Both the position numbers and the translations under genes were made by a program. DNA of 64,000 nt from Anomaloglossus baeobatrachus (taxonomy: Eukaryota > Chordata > Amphibia > Anura > Aromobatidae). The stretch lies in the NCBI RefSeq assembly GCF_048569485.1, contig NC_134353.1:708860430-708924429 (forward strand). The letters are read 5' to 3'. The notes below the pieces were generated by a model. It was not told the DNA's origin, made no database searches, and saw nothing but the letters and a program-made list of their open reading frames with translations. This document shows, in pieces, positions 1 through 11,400 of the stretch. Each line of letters opens with the position of its first letter. The stretch's first letter is position 1.

Positions 1-503
1 TTGCGTCATGGGCAAATCGCTGCCCGTGTTGCACAAACTCGTTTAACCCCCGTCACACGTACTTACCTTCTGGACGACCTCGCTGTGGGCGACGTCCTCT
101 TCCTGAAGTGGGAGGGACGTTCGGCGTCACAGCGACGTCACACAGCCGCCGGCCAATAGTAGTGGAGGGGCGGAGATGAGCGGGATGTAAACGTCCCGCC
201 CACCTCCTTTCTTCCGCATAGCCGGCGGGTGCGACGGGACGGAGGTAAGCTGCTGTTCATCGTTCCCGTGGTGTCACACGGAGCGGCGTGTGCTACCCCG
301 GGAACGATGAGCAACCGGCGCCATTTTAATTAAACGAAATTATGAAACCGAGCGACGAGTACAAGACTCACGATTTGTGAGCGATACTGCGTCGCTCGGA
401 GGTGTCACACAGCCCGACGTCGCAAGCGATGACGGATGTGCGTCACAAAAACCCTGACCCCGACAATCTACCGCACGATAGATCATCTCGTGTAAAGCAC
501 CCT
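1..503. mobile_element. MITE, GGGTGCTTTACAC-type termini, cut by window start
   Basis: The right end reads GTGTAAAGCACCCT followed by TAA. The interior (for example GGCAAATCGCTGCCCGTG and the AGCGGGA segments) matches the complete copy at 6749-7256. CpG-rich, with no coding capacity. Confidence 0.7.
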
Positions 504-1418
504 TAAGAATCTGCTCTTGCAGACGTCCATGCAAATCGATCCAATCTCGAACCACAATGCTTATACTGGTGATGGCTCACCTGACCCGTGTGTTACAGCC
601 TCATAGAAATATAGGAAGCTGTCAGGAGACAAATTGCCATTCTGTGCATTGCAGTCTGAGATTGGGCTGATTTGTTCAGATGTCTTAATGAGCCCTTATG
701 TGCCTATAAGCAGCACTAGAGAGACAAGAGAACATCAAGTGCTATAGGGTCTTATTCGATGGACAAATATGATTATTGAGGAGTATGTTAACTGCTCACC
801 TTTTGGGTTGTATAAGCCAGAGCAAAGGAATCAGTGTCTGCCAGCTGCTGCAGTACTAAGGGTTGGGAGATCCCATAGTGTAAAACACGTAGTAGGAGGA
901 TAGGAGTTTGTCTGCACTGCTGGTGTTAAAATCAAGCAATCTAGGGAACGTTATACAGGATTGAGCATGCGGTTAATTCAACGTGTTTTGAAGTTGGACC
1001 AATTCCTTCATCAGGAGATCCACAGTATATGTTAGAGGACAGTATACAACACTGTGGTCCCCTGATGAAGACGTTGGTCCAGGTTGAGAATAAACTGCAT
1101 GGTAAATCCTGTACGTCTTTAAATCATAGGGGGCCGGGCTGCATCCTACTAGTGCGTTTGCTGTTTGACCTGTTGGCTAATGGCTGTTTTTGGTGAGTTG
1201 TTTTCTAAGGATCTGTGGTAATACACTTTATATGTATCTAACATCTTTGTGACTGATGTGTGCGTCGTATCTACTCTATACAGGGCACTGCTTAGACTGC
1301 CACAGCACTGGACACTTTAATGAGTTTTATGCTGCTGTTTGTCTCTTGCTATTTGCATTGACATCTTATAATTAATGTATCAAGGTGTTTCATTAATGCA
1401 TATTGCACCTTACTATAA
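503..1418. other. ESS2 intron, no gene; small foldback with CCTGATGAAG arms
   Basis: Mostly unassigned. At about 960-1090 two inverted arms each carry CCTGATGAAG (minus strand near 1008-1019, plus strand near 1060-1070) with related flanks (TTGGTCCA). This is a decayed copy of the foldback class seen elsewhere in the window. Confidence 0.5.
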
Positions 1419-1911
1419 GGCCTAGGCCACATGGCGAGAAAATCGGTGCGAGTGGAGTGCGATAAAACATCGCATTCCACTCGGACCAATTCTAGCCTGT
1501 GTGTCAGCACACATGAGCGATTATTATCTCAGCCCTAATCGGACCGAGAAAACAATCGTAGCATGCTGCGACTGTAATGCGAGACTCTTTTCTCTCGCAC
1601 CCATTCAAGTGAATGGGGCGAAAGAAAAATCGCACTGCACTCGCGGTACACCGGTGTACCGTGCGTGCAGAGCGAGAATCGCAATAGCCGGCTATGGAGG
1701 AGAGAGGGAGATAAATCCCTCCTTCCCCCTTCTCCGTGCCGACCCTCCCCTCCACAGTGCCAGAAAGCCCCCCTCCCCCCAGCTGAGGTCTGCTCGCACT
1801 GTCGGACTTCATTTCGCAGGGATACTAGCATGACACTTGGCTCTTGCTGTGCTGCCAGCGTGAGCCGAGTGTCATGCGAGCACTGCAGTAGTGCACCGTG
1901 TGGCCCCGGCC
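1419..1911. mobile_element. MITE, GGCCTAGGCCACA-type termini, TAA target duplication
   Basis: The termini read GGCCTAGGCCACATG and TGTGGCCCCGGCC in inverted orientation, flanked by TAA at 1416-1418 and 1912-1914. The body is shared with 46839-47309 and with the right half of 46007-46711. The 3-bp TAA duplication fits PIF/Harbinger. Confidence 0.8.
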
Positions 1912-2386
1912 TAAAATGAATACTTATACCATTTGGGAATATTGTTGCACCCTGATGCCCATGCGATTTGCTCATGTGGTTGACTGGACCCGTATAAGGC
2001 ACCATTGAGATTTCATCTACATGAGACCCTTTTAATGGTTTGCTGCTGTTTGTTTCGTGCTACCTGTGCTGCACTTTCACAGATATCTGATTATAGGGCA
2101 TCTTTCCTAGCAAGGTGTTTCATTCATGCATATTGCACTTTGCTAGCACTGTACACAATAGCGCTTAAAATGCTGCTATATTTCTTTATTTTGCACTCTG
2201 TGGTTCAGCATCATATATATAGCTATTGAATCAGAGACCTGCATTGTATACTTCTTGGTCAAATGTTTACTTATGCACATTGTACTTTACTATAGGATGG
2301 ACATCATTGTCAGAACAGGTTGCCCTGATGCCCACTATTGGTGCCAATCATATATTTGTAACAGTCAAGTATCATTTTCTTAACCG

Positions 2387-2436
<50 letters not shown>

Positions 2437-2609
2437 GTGTTATTCCTCATTAACTGTAGCATATTCTTCGTGCCTCACATGTTGTGTCCTCTGATTTTAT
2501 GTGTTTATTGTATAATACAAACCTTGACTCTTCATACACAAAGTAAATATTGTTCTCGTGTGTGGGGACTGCTCCATCCCTTCCGGGTTGGTGTTTTTGG
2601 ATTTCTACT
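1912..2609. other. ESS2 intron, diverged direct repeats and a TG microsatellite
   Basis: Segments near 2025-2150 and 2255-2300 are weak direct repeats of 1310-1420 (shared AAGGTGTTTCATT and GCATATTGCAC). A (TG)n tract runs at 2392-2432. No gene seen. Confidence 0.5.
2392..2432. repeat. (TG)n microsatellite
   Basis: About 20 uninterrupted TG units. The short Cys/Val reading frames across it are artefacts. Confidence 0.95.
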
Positions 2610-3442
2610 ACTTGTATAAGCATGTTAAATGTAGGGACCCCCATACAGCAGTATGAAAAATCATGCTGGGCAAATTCTAGCCCAGATTGGTCAATATGAC
2701 CATTGCACAGACTCAAACTAGCATATGAGAAGCAGGAGAACAAGAGTCAAAAGATGCCAAAAAGTGAATACAATTTTATTATTATAATCATAAATGTGCA
2801 ACCAGCAAAAAAAGAGGTAAAAACACAGAGGGATGTGGAAAGACAGACAGGACCGCTAAAAAGATAATGTTTTGGAGATGACCAATCACATGCATAAGGC
2901 ATACAGGGGAGATGTCAGAGCAAATGTTGCAGGAACAATATATATATATATATATATAAGTGCATGTGCATAAATACATATAAATAACCCGCTCAGACAT
3001 ACCCAATACATGAGAGAGATCTGGTCAAATCACTTAGATGGACAGAGTAAAGTGGCCAGTGCATAATCCCAAAGTCATAGTTCAAAGTTCATAGTCCTGA
3101 ATATGCAGAAAAAGAGGCTCCCCCATAACCCACCAACGTACGTTTCGCCTCTTTGAGCCTGTGCTCAAGTTCGGCTTCCTCAGACTGCCTTCTCCCTTCC
3201 TAAGGAAGCAGAACCTGAGCACAGGCTCAAAGAGGCGAAACGTACGTTGGTGGGGTATGGGGGAGCCTCTTTTTCTGCATATTCAGGACTATGAACTTTG
3301 AACTATGACTTTGGGATTATGCACTGGCCACTTTTGATGCACTGGCCACTTTACTCTGTCCATCTAAGTGATTTGACCAGATCTCTCTCATGTATTGGGT
3401 ATGTCTGAGCGGGTTATTTATATGTATTTATGCACATGCACT

Positions 3443-3546
<104 letters not shown>

Positions 3547-3590
3547 TTGTTCCTGCAACATTTGCTCTGACATCTCCCCTGTATGCCTTA

Positions 3591-3951
3591 GGCTATGTGC
3601 GCACGTTGCGTAAATTCATGCAGTTACGCTGCGCTTTGCAGCGCAGCGTAACTGCATGCGTCCTGCGTCCCCTGCACAGTCTATGGAGATTGTGCAGGGG
3701 CCGTGCGCACGTGGCGTCTCAGTGCGCAGCGCTTCGGCTACTGCCGAAGCGCTGCGCAAAAAGAAGTGACATGTCACTTCTTTCCTGCGCTTTGCCGGCA
3801 GCTCCTGCTCTGTCTATGGCAGGAGCTGCAGGCAGAGCGCATGGAATCGGCGCTCACTACGGACATTTCTGCAGCGATCTAAAGCGCACATGTGCTCTTC
3901 AGATCGCTGCAGAAATTTCTGCAGGCTAGTACGCAACGTGCGCACATAGCC
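3591..3951 (+). mobile_element. Harbinger-type MITE (361 bp), copy 1
   Basis: The termini GGCTATGTGCGCACGTTGCG and its inverse are flanked by TTA (3588-3590, 3952-3954). The left arm of the host foldback keeps the unoccupied site at 2895-2897 with a single TAA on the plus strand, which proves the 3-bp duplication. Internal palindromes include the TTACGCTGCGC/GCGCAGCGTAA pair. Confidence 0.9.
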
Positions 3952-4155
3952 TTATGCATGTGATTGGTCATCTCCAAAACATTATCTTTTTAGCGGTCCT
4001 GTCTGTCTTTCCACATCCCTCTGTGTTTTTACCTCTTTTTTTTGTTGGTTGCACATTTATGATAATAATATTGTATTCACTTTTTGGCATCTTTTGATTC
4101 TTGTCCTCCTGCTTATCATATACTTGTATAAGCAGCACTAAGAATAGATAAAACA

Positions 4156-4962
4156 ACTTTCCATGAGCGAACCAGCCAGACTGTCTCACCTATACGTGAT
4201 TCACCGGGTATATAGGTCTCCTTTACTGATGTTTAAAATGGGGTTGAAAAGGAATTCGGAGTGTCCAAGGTGTCAGGGACCTGACGCAGGTATTTTTCAC
4301 ATGATGTGGTCTTGTCCGAGACTGGTCTCCTTTTGGACTCAGGTTATCCACAAGATAGGAAGAACATATGGGTGTGTCCTCCCCAGGGAACCAGTGATAT
4401 GCCTATTGGGATATGTTGAGTAGCTTGGGGTGGAAAATACTATGAAAATTGTCATTGCTAGGCTGCTATATGCGGCAAGAAAGCTTATCGCCAGGTCCTG
4501 GATTAAAAAAGACCCCCCCGACCAGGGGAGAGTACATTAAAAGGGTGAAATGTATTCTTCAGCTGGAACGGGGAGTGTATGAAAGAAGGGGGAATGTTAA
4601 AATGTTTGAGAAGCTATGGTCTCCTTGGCTGCAATGCGAATAAGACGAGTGATGGACCAATAAACTGGTCTGGGACCGGGATAGCCGTCTGAGACCTCTG
4701 ATGTGTATGTTTTGTTTTATTTGTGTTACTAGTTGTTCCTCTTGCACAACGGGATGGTTGCTATACTACAGTTGAAGGGTATCCTAAGTGTGTACTAAAT
4801 GGGATGTAGTATCGGGGAGAAGTGTTGCTGCCGGGGTGGGGGAGGGGGCGGGAGGGGGAGTTAAAGGGGTAATAGATGTGATAAATTTAATTTGGATGCC
4901 GATTTGTTATTCTGTTGTATGTATTCTGTTTTAATAAAAAAGTATCTGATTTAAAAAAAAAA
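4156..4962 (+). mobile_element. 5'-truncated L1/Tx1-like LINE, 3' end only
   Basis: It is flanked by a 15-bp target duplication AGAATAGATAAAACA (4141-4155 and 4963-4977) and ends in a poly-A tract after AATAAA, as target-primed insertion produces. The remaining frame gives SEPARLSHLYVIHRVYRSP, then a CPRC...HMMWSCP zinc-knuckle-like motif typical of the C-terminus of L1-clade reverse transcriptases, and further on YERRG and LWSPWL segments. About 800 bp remain, so the copy was dead on arrival. Confidence 0.85.
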
Positions 4963-4978
4963 AGAATAGATAAAACAT

Positions 4979-5201
4979 TTGGGTGCCAGGGTAAGATCCA
5001 GCATTGTGTAAAAACTGCAATTTTCAAAATAACTATTGCCTATGACATGTTCTTACAGTATTACATGATTCACGTATAAAGCCTGATTGCATTCTGTGCT
5101 TGTATCATGATGAATAGGAAATGCTCACCTATATGAATACATAGGTTTATATTGTGACCTCTTATTACATATTGTAATATGTCTTCATCTTCTTTCCCCA
5201 G
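4979..5201. other. ESS2 intron end, unique-looking, with polypyrimidine tract
   Basis: No repeat recognised. It ends in the TCTTCATCTTCTTTCCCCAG acceptor of the first visible ESS2 exon. Confidence 0.6.
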
Positions 5202-5285
5202 ATGTGACACCAGCCACATTTGAGACTCCTGCTGGAGTTCCTGGAACACCTTCATTTACTGCTAAAAACCGAGAAGGGGAGGAAG
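5202..5285 (+). CDS. ess2: ESS2 exon encoding the VTPATFETP block
   Basis: The acceptor is a pyrimidine-rich tract ending ...CCCCAG at 5201 and the donor is GTAAAA at 5286. The exon opens with two bases that complete a codon begun upstream (probably Tyr, as in the human YVTPATF). It then reads VTPATFETPAGVPGTPSF and ends one base into a Gly codon. This is the first ESS2 exon in the window; none of the more N-terminal blocks (such as the EEYIEGL region) was found in 1-5200. Confidence 0.93.
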
Positions 5286-5439
5286 GTAAAACCTTCTACT
5301 GTAACTGTTTTCTTTACTTCGTAAATACAGTGGAACCTCGGTTAACGAGTAACCCAGTTAGCGAGTATTCCGCTTAACGAGCAAAGCTTGCTGTAAATTT
5401 GTAACTCACTTTACGAGCAAGCTTTGTCGTACGAGCAAA

Positions 5440-5485
<46 letters not shown>

Positions 5486-8400
5486 TAACTATATACACAC
5501 ACACACACACCGGTTCCGTACATCCACCGCGCTCTGACCCGCTCTTACAGTCCGCACAAACCCGCACGCTCGCACACATATTATGCTTACCTTACCTTCA
5601 TTTCCATTGCCGGCCTCACGGTTCTTGTAGTTCGCTGCTACAGAATGTGTATCGGTAACCATTGCAACGAGGGAGGAACTCCCGCTGTCAGCCGCTACTC
5701 AAAGGCAGCACGCTGACCAATCTGAGGCAAGCGGCTCCTGCCTTTGACGTCAGCGCTCTGGCAGCGGAAGCTCTGGCATCAGTCGCGATGTTTACACAAT
5801 ACACATCCTGTACCTGCGGACAAGAACCAGGAGGCCGGCGATGGAACGGAAAGGTAAGGTGAGCATAATGTGAGTGTGTGTGCATGTGTTGAATGGCACA
5901 ATAGGGGACCAGGATGGGACATTTAACAAGTTGTGGAACGAATTGTTTGCATTGCAATGATTTCCTATGGGAAATCTTGCTTTGCTAGACGAGTAACTTG
6001 GTTAACAAGCACAGTCCCAGAACGGATTGCTCTTGTTAACCAAGGTTCCACTGTATTAACATGGCTGAGATACACTTTTTGTCCCATAGAAATGAACTCT
6101 TAGGCCTTGGTCATGTTAGTGCACTATAGTTCCTAATAGCCATATTGAGTAGTCTTGCTAAATATTGTACATTTATCACCTGTCCACACGATACTGTTGT
6201 TCATCCCAAAATGACGTCCATATATTCTATGTGGGAATGGAGTGGTACTGTGACCATTGTTGTTTACCTCTATGGAAAATCTAAAAAGAATGTGCTAAAT
6301 GTAAAGCTATGTCAAGATTTTGACTCCTGTGGCGAGAAAAGCCTATTACAGTTATACATGCGAGTCTCAGCTGGCGCCGATTTACAGGCTGTTTATTAAA
6401 TTAATGACACAGATGGCAACCAAGCATCATAGATACAGCGTATTGTGATTTGTAGATCAGAAGGGAAAGAACACAACACTCCATGGGCAAAAGTGTTAAT
6501 CTGTACCACAGTGGGTAAATTTTTTTTTTTTTTTTTTAAACATCCTAAAAATGCAAAGAGATTTTCAAGGGGTGTTCTAGCTAAATGAAGTAATGACTAG
6601 ATATGCAAACATGTCGTATAATTTCTTTCATCCTGGATATCAAGATCTGCTAGTCAGTGAGTGGGAACATTTTTTATTTATTTTTATCAGATTCTTATAG
6701 TTCTGGAGCTAATGAGTTTAGTCAATCAATTGTCATATGCTTTACTTAAGGGTACTTTATCGCTAGCGAGTGTACCCGCCCCCGTCGGTTGTGCGACACG
6801 GTCAAATCGCTGCCCGTGGCGCACAACATCGCTAACACCCATCACATGCACTTACCTTCCCTGCGACGTCGCTCTGGCCGGTGATCCGCCTCCTTTCTAA
6901 GGGGGCGGGTCGTGCGGCGTCACTGCGACGTCACACGGCAGCCGTCCAATAAAAGCGGAGGGGCGGAGATGAGCGGGACGTAACCTCCCTCCCACCTTCT
7001 TCCTTCCGCATTGCCGATGGAGGCAGGTAAGGAGATGTTCGTCGTTCCTGCGGTGTCACACAATGCGATGTGTGCTGCCGCAGGAACGACAAACAACATC
7101 GTACCTCTCGCAGCAGCGATATTAAGGAAATGAGCGATGTGTCAACTAGCTCATTTGTGTTACACGCTGCGATGTCTGTAACTGCGCCGGATGTGTGTCA
7201 CTACCGACGTGACCCCGTCGATATCGTTACCGATATCGCAGTGTGTAAAGCACCCTTTACACTCATAAAGTAGCACACTATCAGGGCAGAAGATATAGTT
7301 CTGCTCATGTATTTTTGTGACCTCAATTCATATTTTTGTCGTTTTTGTTTCTTTATTCATCATGAAGTATTAATAAAGAGGAAGGTGTCTGTGAGTCCGA
7401 AATGTACAGTGATAAAAACATGACATGCTACTAATAAAAGCTTCCAGTTAGTTGCTGTAGCCAAAGTTCAAATCCACCATCCACACCAGAAGTTGCACAA
7501 GTAGTACAGACATTCCCTAGACAATGGCAAACAGGAAAACTCTTCTCAGGTGATCCATATAGGAACCATATGGTCTCTAGTGTTGGCTTGGCTGTTACAA
7601 AAGTACATATGGGTATAAACATGGAGCATTTTCCGGTCTATGGAATCTATATTCTGATTTTAATGGAAAAAGTGTTAACTTAAAGACTTTGGCCCGATTC
7701 ATCAAAGACAGGCGTGAAGAACCAGTCTTGATTAGAAGGTGTGTTGCTGTCAGATGCTCGTAATTCACTCCCCGTAACATTTTTATTAATTAAATATGTA
7801 TGTATGTGCATGTAATGTTGTGTGAGTGTTAATATACTCACCTAGCGCCACTCTTCTGCTCTTCTGAGTGACGTCGCGGCAAATGAGACTTGCCGGCTCA
7901 TTCTACATGCTGTGCATAAGCTGTAAGTCTTATTTACATTGAAAGCCTATAGAGCCTTGTTCTGATTCTCCATATTGTAAAGGTCCCTTCTGGGGCATGC
8001 AGAAGAGTGCAGCGTGACCTGGACAGTCTGCAGAGCGGTGATTATCGCTGAGAAGAGAAGGAGACTGATGCTGGACACTGGAGAGAATGGCAGTAGGCGA
8101 GTATATTAATACACACCAAATTTACATGCACATACACACACATTTAATGACTAAAATGTTGGTGGGAGTGTTTCTTTAAGAGGTGAATGTTTCTAGAAGA
8201 ATCAGGCGTGTCTGAAAAGTGGTGAGTGCCTCTACTCAAATCTTACTCCAGTCAAGGACCTGATGTAAGATTTCTGAATATGGTAATGTGCAGCTTGTCA
8301 TGAATTACACAAACTGTGGCATCACATTCCACTTTGGCCAATTTTGGCCGAGTTTGTGAAAATGCCAAACGCCACAAAATTGTGCAATTCCGCGGGTTTT

Positions 8401-11400
8401 TCAAAGCAGTTTGAGGTAGAATTGTGTCGTAATCACTCTGGCAAATCAGGGCCTTTGTTTGGTAGGCTGAGAGCCGTCTAGTAGTTTGACTTTTGTGACA
8501 AAACATACAGGGAGTGAGGTATCAAAATTACATTCTCATTGGTGTTGAGTAGACCCGAACAGTAAAGTTCGGTATTCGTAACTAACAAGGACTTTAGAAA
8601 CAAAATCATGTTAGGGTGCTTTACCGATGCAAACCACTCAAATGAGCAGCACTGTGTTTGAACGACTTGCAGTGCGGGTAACAATAGTGTTAATAGATGT
8701 ATTGCGTACAGAAAAAAATATATAAAAAATCTCCGCCACCGGAAGTGCTCTGTTTATGGCTGGCTGTATGTGGGCGGAACTGCCCAATTAGTGACCTCCA
8801 GTGGGGTTCAGGTCATGTCCGGGTCCCAAACTAAACTTTATCTAAGGTCCGGCTGAACCTGCAGGACCGAACTTCAACTGGACCACTCATCTCTAGTATT
8901 GAGCAGTTTTACCTATATTTGGAATCCAGAGTGGGCTAATGTCTAACTTGTTGTCTATTTTACTGAGTAGGAGATGAAAATGTAACACATTTGTCTCTTT
9001 ACTTTCCGACTCTTGATTAAATCTTGACAACTATCCAGACATGTCTTAAAAACATTAATATGTTGCAGGGGATGGTGAGAAGACAGAGGAGGGTGCTGAG
9101 GAGCTTCCAAGCCTGGATAATTTTCTAGCAAAACACACGAGCGAGGACAATGCCTCTTTTGAACAGATAATGGAGGTGGCAAAAGAGAAGGAGCGGGCGA
9201 AGAATTCTTGGCTTTATGAAGCGGAGGAAGAGTATAAACAGGTAAAATAAATTCATTATGTAACAGTCACTCATGTTTAGATGTTTATGGGATTTTTCTC
9301 TGCTTCAATTTCATTTTTTTTTTTTTTTAAGATTCACCTCACCTCCATGCATGAGCCCTGTGAGGTACTTTATATTAGTAGTTTTATTTGGCAGATCTTG
9401 TTGGCAGTGCATCAGGGGATATTTTGGCTTCTGGGGTTCAGAAGGCATTTGACCAATTATGGTAAGCTTTAGTGTACTTTAATACAAATTTGGATGTAGT
9501 AGAAAGGATGATTGTCTCTACTCCAAAGCTGAGAACTGCTGCTCTAGTAGACCTGGCACCACATGTACTATGCCCATCACAGGTGATATGCGTGGCTGCA
9601 CACGTCCCTCAGCAATAACTGCTGTTGCTGCGATAGCTTCCTTTTTTAGTCTAGCTTGTCCAATTAATTAATTTCTGTAGGAATTAATGACTTACTTGAA
9701 CCACTTTGAACAGTTGTAATGAGGCGTTTTGTTTTGAGCCATACCAAAGAAAGTCCAGTCTTTACTTGTTAAGTTTCTTTTATTCACACATTTATCGGCT
9801 ATTTTTGTCCCTCCCTAGCGGCTTCAACAGAACCTTGCCCTTCCCTCCGTTGAAAAGCAAGCTATTCAGGATGTGAAAGCTGGCCTGGATACCTGGGAGT
9901 ACAAAACCCACAACTCTTTGATGTACTACCCTGAAGGTATGCATTTACAGTTTTTTTTTTTTTTTTTTAAATAATTGCACTTGCTTATATAGCGTCATCA
10001 TATTCCGCAGCGCTTTACAGATGTGATCATCACTGTCCCGATTGGGACTCACAATGTAAATTCCTTATCAGTATATCATTGGAGTGTGGGAGGAAACCAA
10101 CGCAAACATGGGGAGAACTTACAAATTCCTTGCAGATGTTGTCCTTGGTGAGATTTGAACCCAGGTCCCCAGAACTGAACAGCAACAGTGCTAACCACTG
10201 AGCCACAGTGCTGCCCACATGGCACAGTTGAAGTCATAATTTTAAATACCATGAAATCATTAAAATTTATTTCTCCACCCACAGGTCAATAGTCTCTAGT
10301 TTTAGCTAGTTGTTTGGGATATCTACTGTCTACATTAAAGTGTGTTTGTTTTTTTTTTTTCTTTTTTTTCCCCAGTAAGGTTTTTTAAAGAGAGAATTTA
10401 AAACATTACTAAATAAAAATGACTCTGCCTTTTTCCATTTCCCAACATCTGCCGTACATGCACAGTGCGTGTCTGGTATGGTAGTATAGAGTTGACTCAG
10501 GAACTGCACCCGCACTATACCCATCAGATGTGGCTGTGTTACACAGCTAGCATTTGCCTGTAACAGCTGTGATTAGGGCTGATCTCCAATCGTTGCCGTA
10601 TAGCCCTTAAAAACAGTCAGGGGCGGGGTGAGTGAAGCGGGTTATGCTGTGTCCCCCCCGAACCTCCTGCAATCAATTGGTTGCCATGATGACTTAAGGC
10701 CTACCGAATGACCCTATGCCTGCCATATCTGTACTCCTAGATGTCACAAGATGACCGTGATTTTCTCTATATACTGCACTACTATTGTACTCAAAACAAA
10801 TGCATAGGAGAAAATGGAAATGTGAACCACATATAATGAAACTGTTTTCAAACTTCCACCTACTTAAATCCATTATCCGGTTTTCTGAAGAAGCAGGGCG
10901 AAATGTTTGTTGGGGTGGAGGGACACTGGACCTTACCTACAGTCATAGTAGCATCTATTTTCAATACGGTACCACTTCAGTATGCAATTGTTTTTATTAT
11001 AATCATTTGTATTTGTCTTTTATGGAGGTAATAACTATGTATATGGATTTAGGTTGGTGAGGTTTTCAAAACATTTTCTATGTTTGCGCCTTCCTTATCT
11101 AACATGCTGCACCATCTACTACTTATACCTTTTTCAGTAAGCCCATTTTGTGCCCCTATTTATGAGGCTTCTTGTGATTTTAACTTTCTACTTGTTATAT
11201 TTTAAGTTCACTTCATGTCATATGCCATATTTAAATTACTTTCTTGGCATTTGTTTTGACTTATTGGTATTTAAGAGTTATCGTGTAGCAAACTTTGAAT
11301 TTAAGGCTGCGTGCCCACGATCACTGTTCAACATTTTGGACACAGCGTGTTTTCGCTGCCTCCAAAATGCTGCATTGTACAGTATAAGCACAGTGGATGG

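Noticed and set aside
4163-4643. Host zinc-finger gene suggested by CPRC...HMMWSCP
   Set aside because: The poly-A tail and 15-bp target duplication mark a LINE 3' end.
10150-10215. tRNA gene on the minus strand
   Set aside because: A- and B-box-like motifs are present, but no cloverleaf; the body and tail are those of a SINE.
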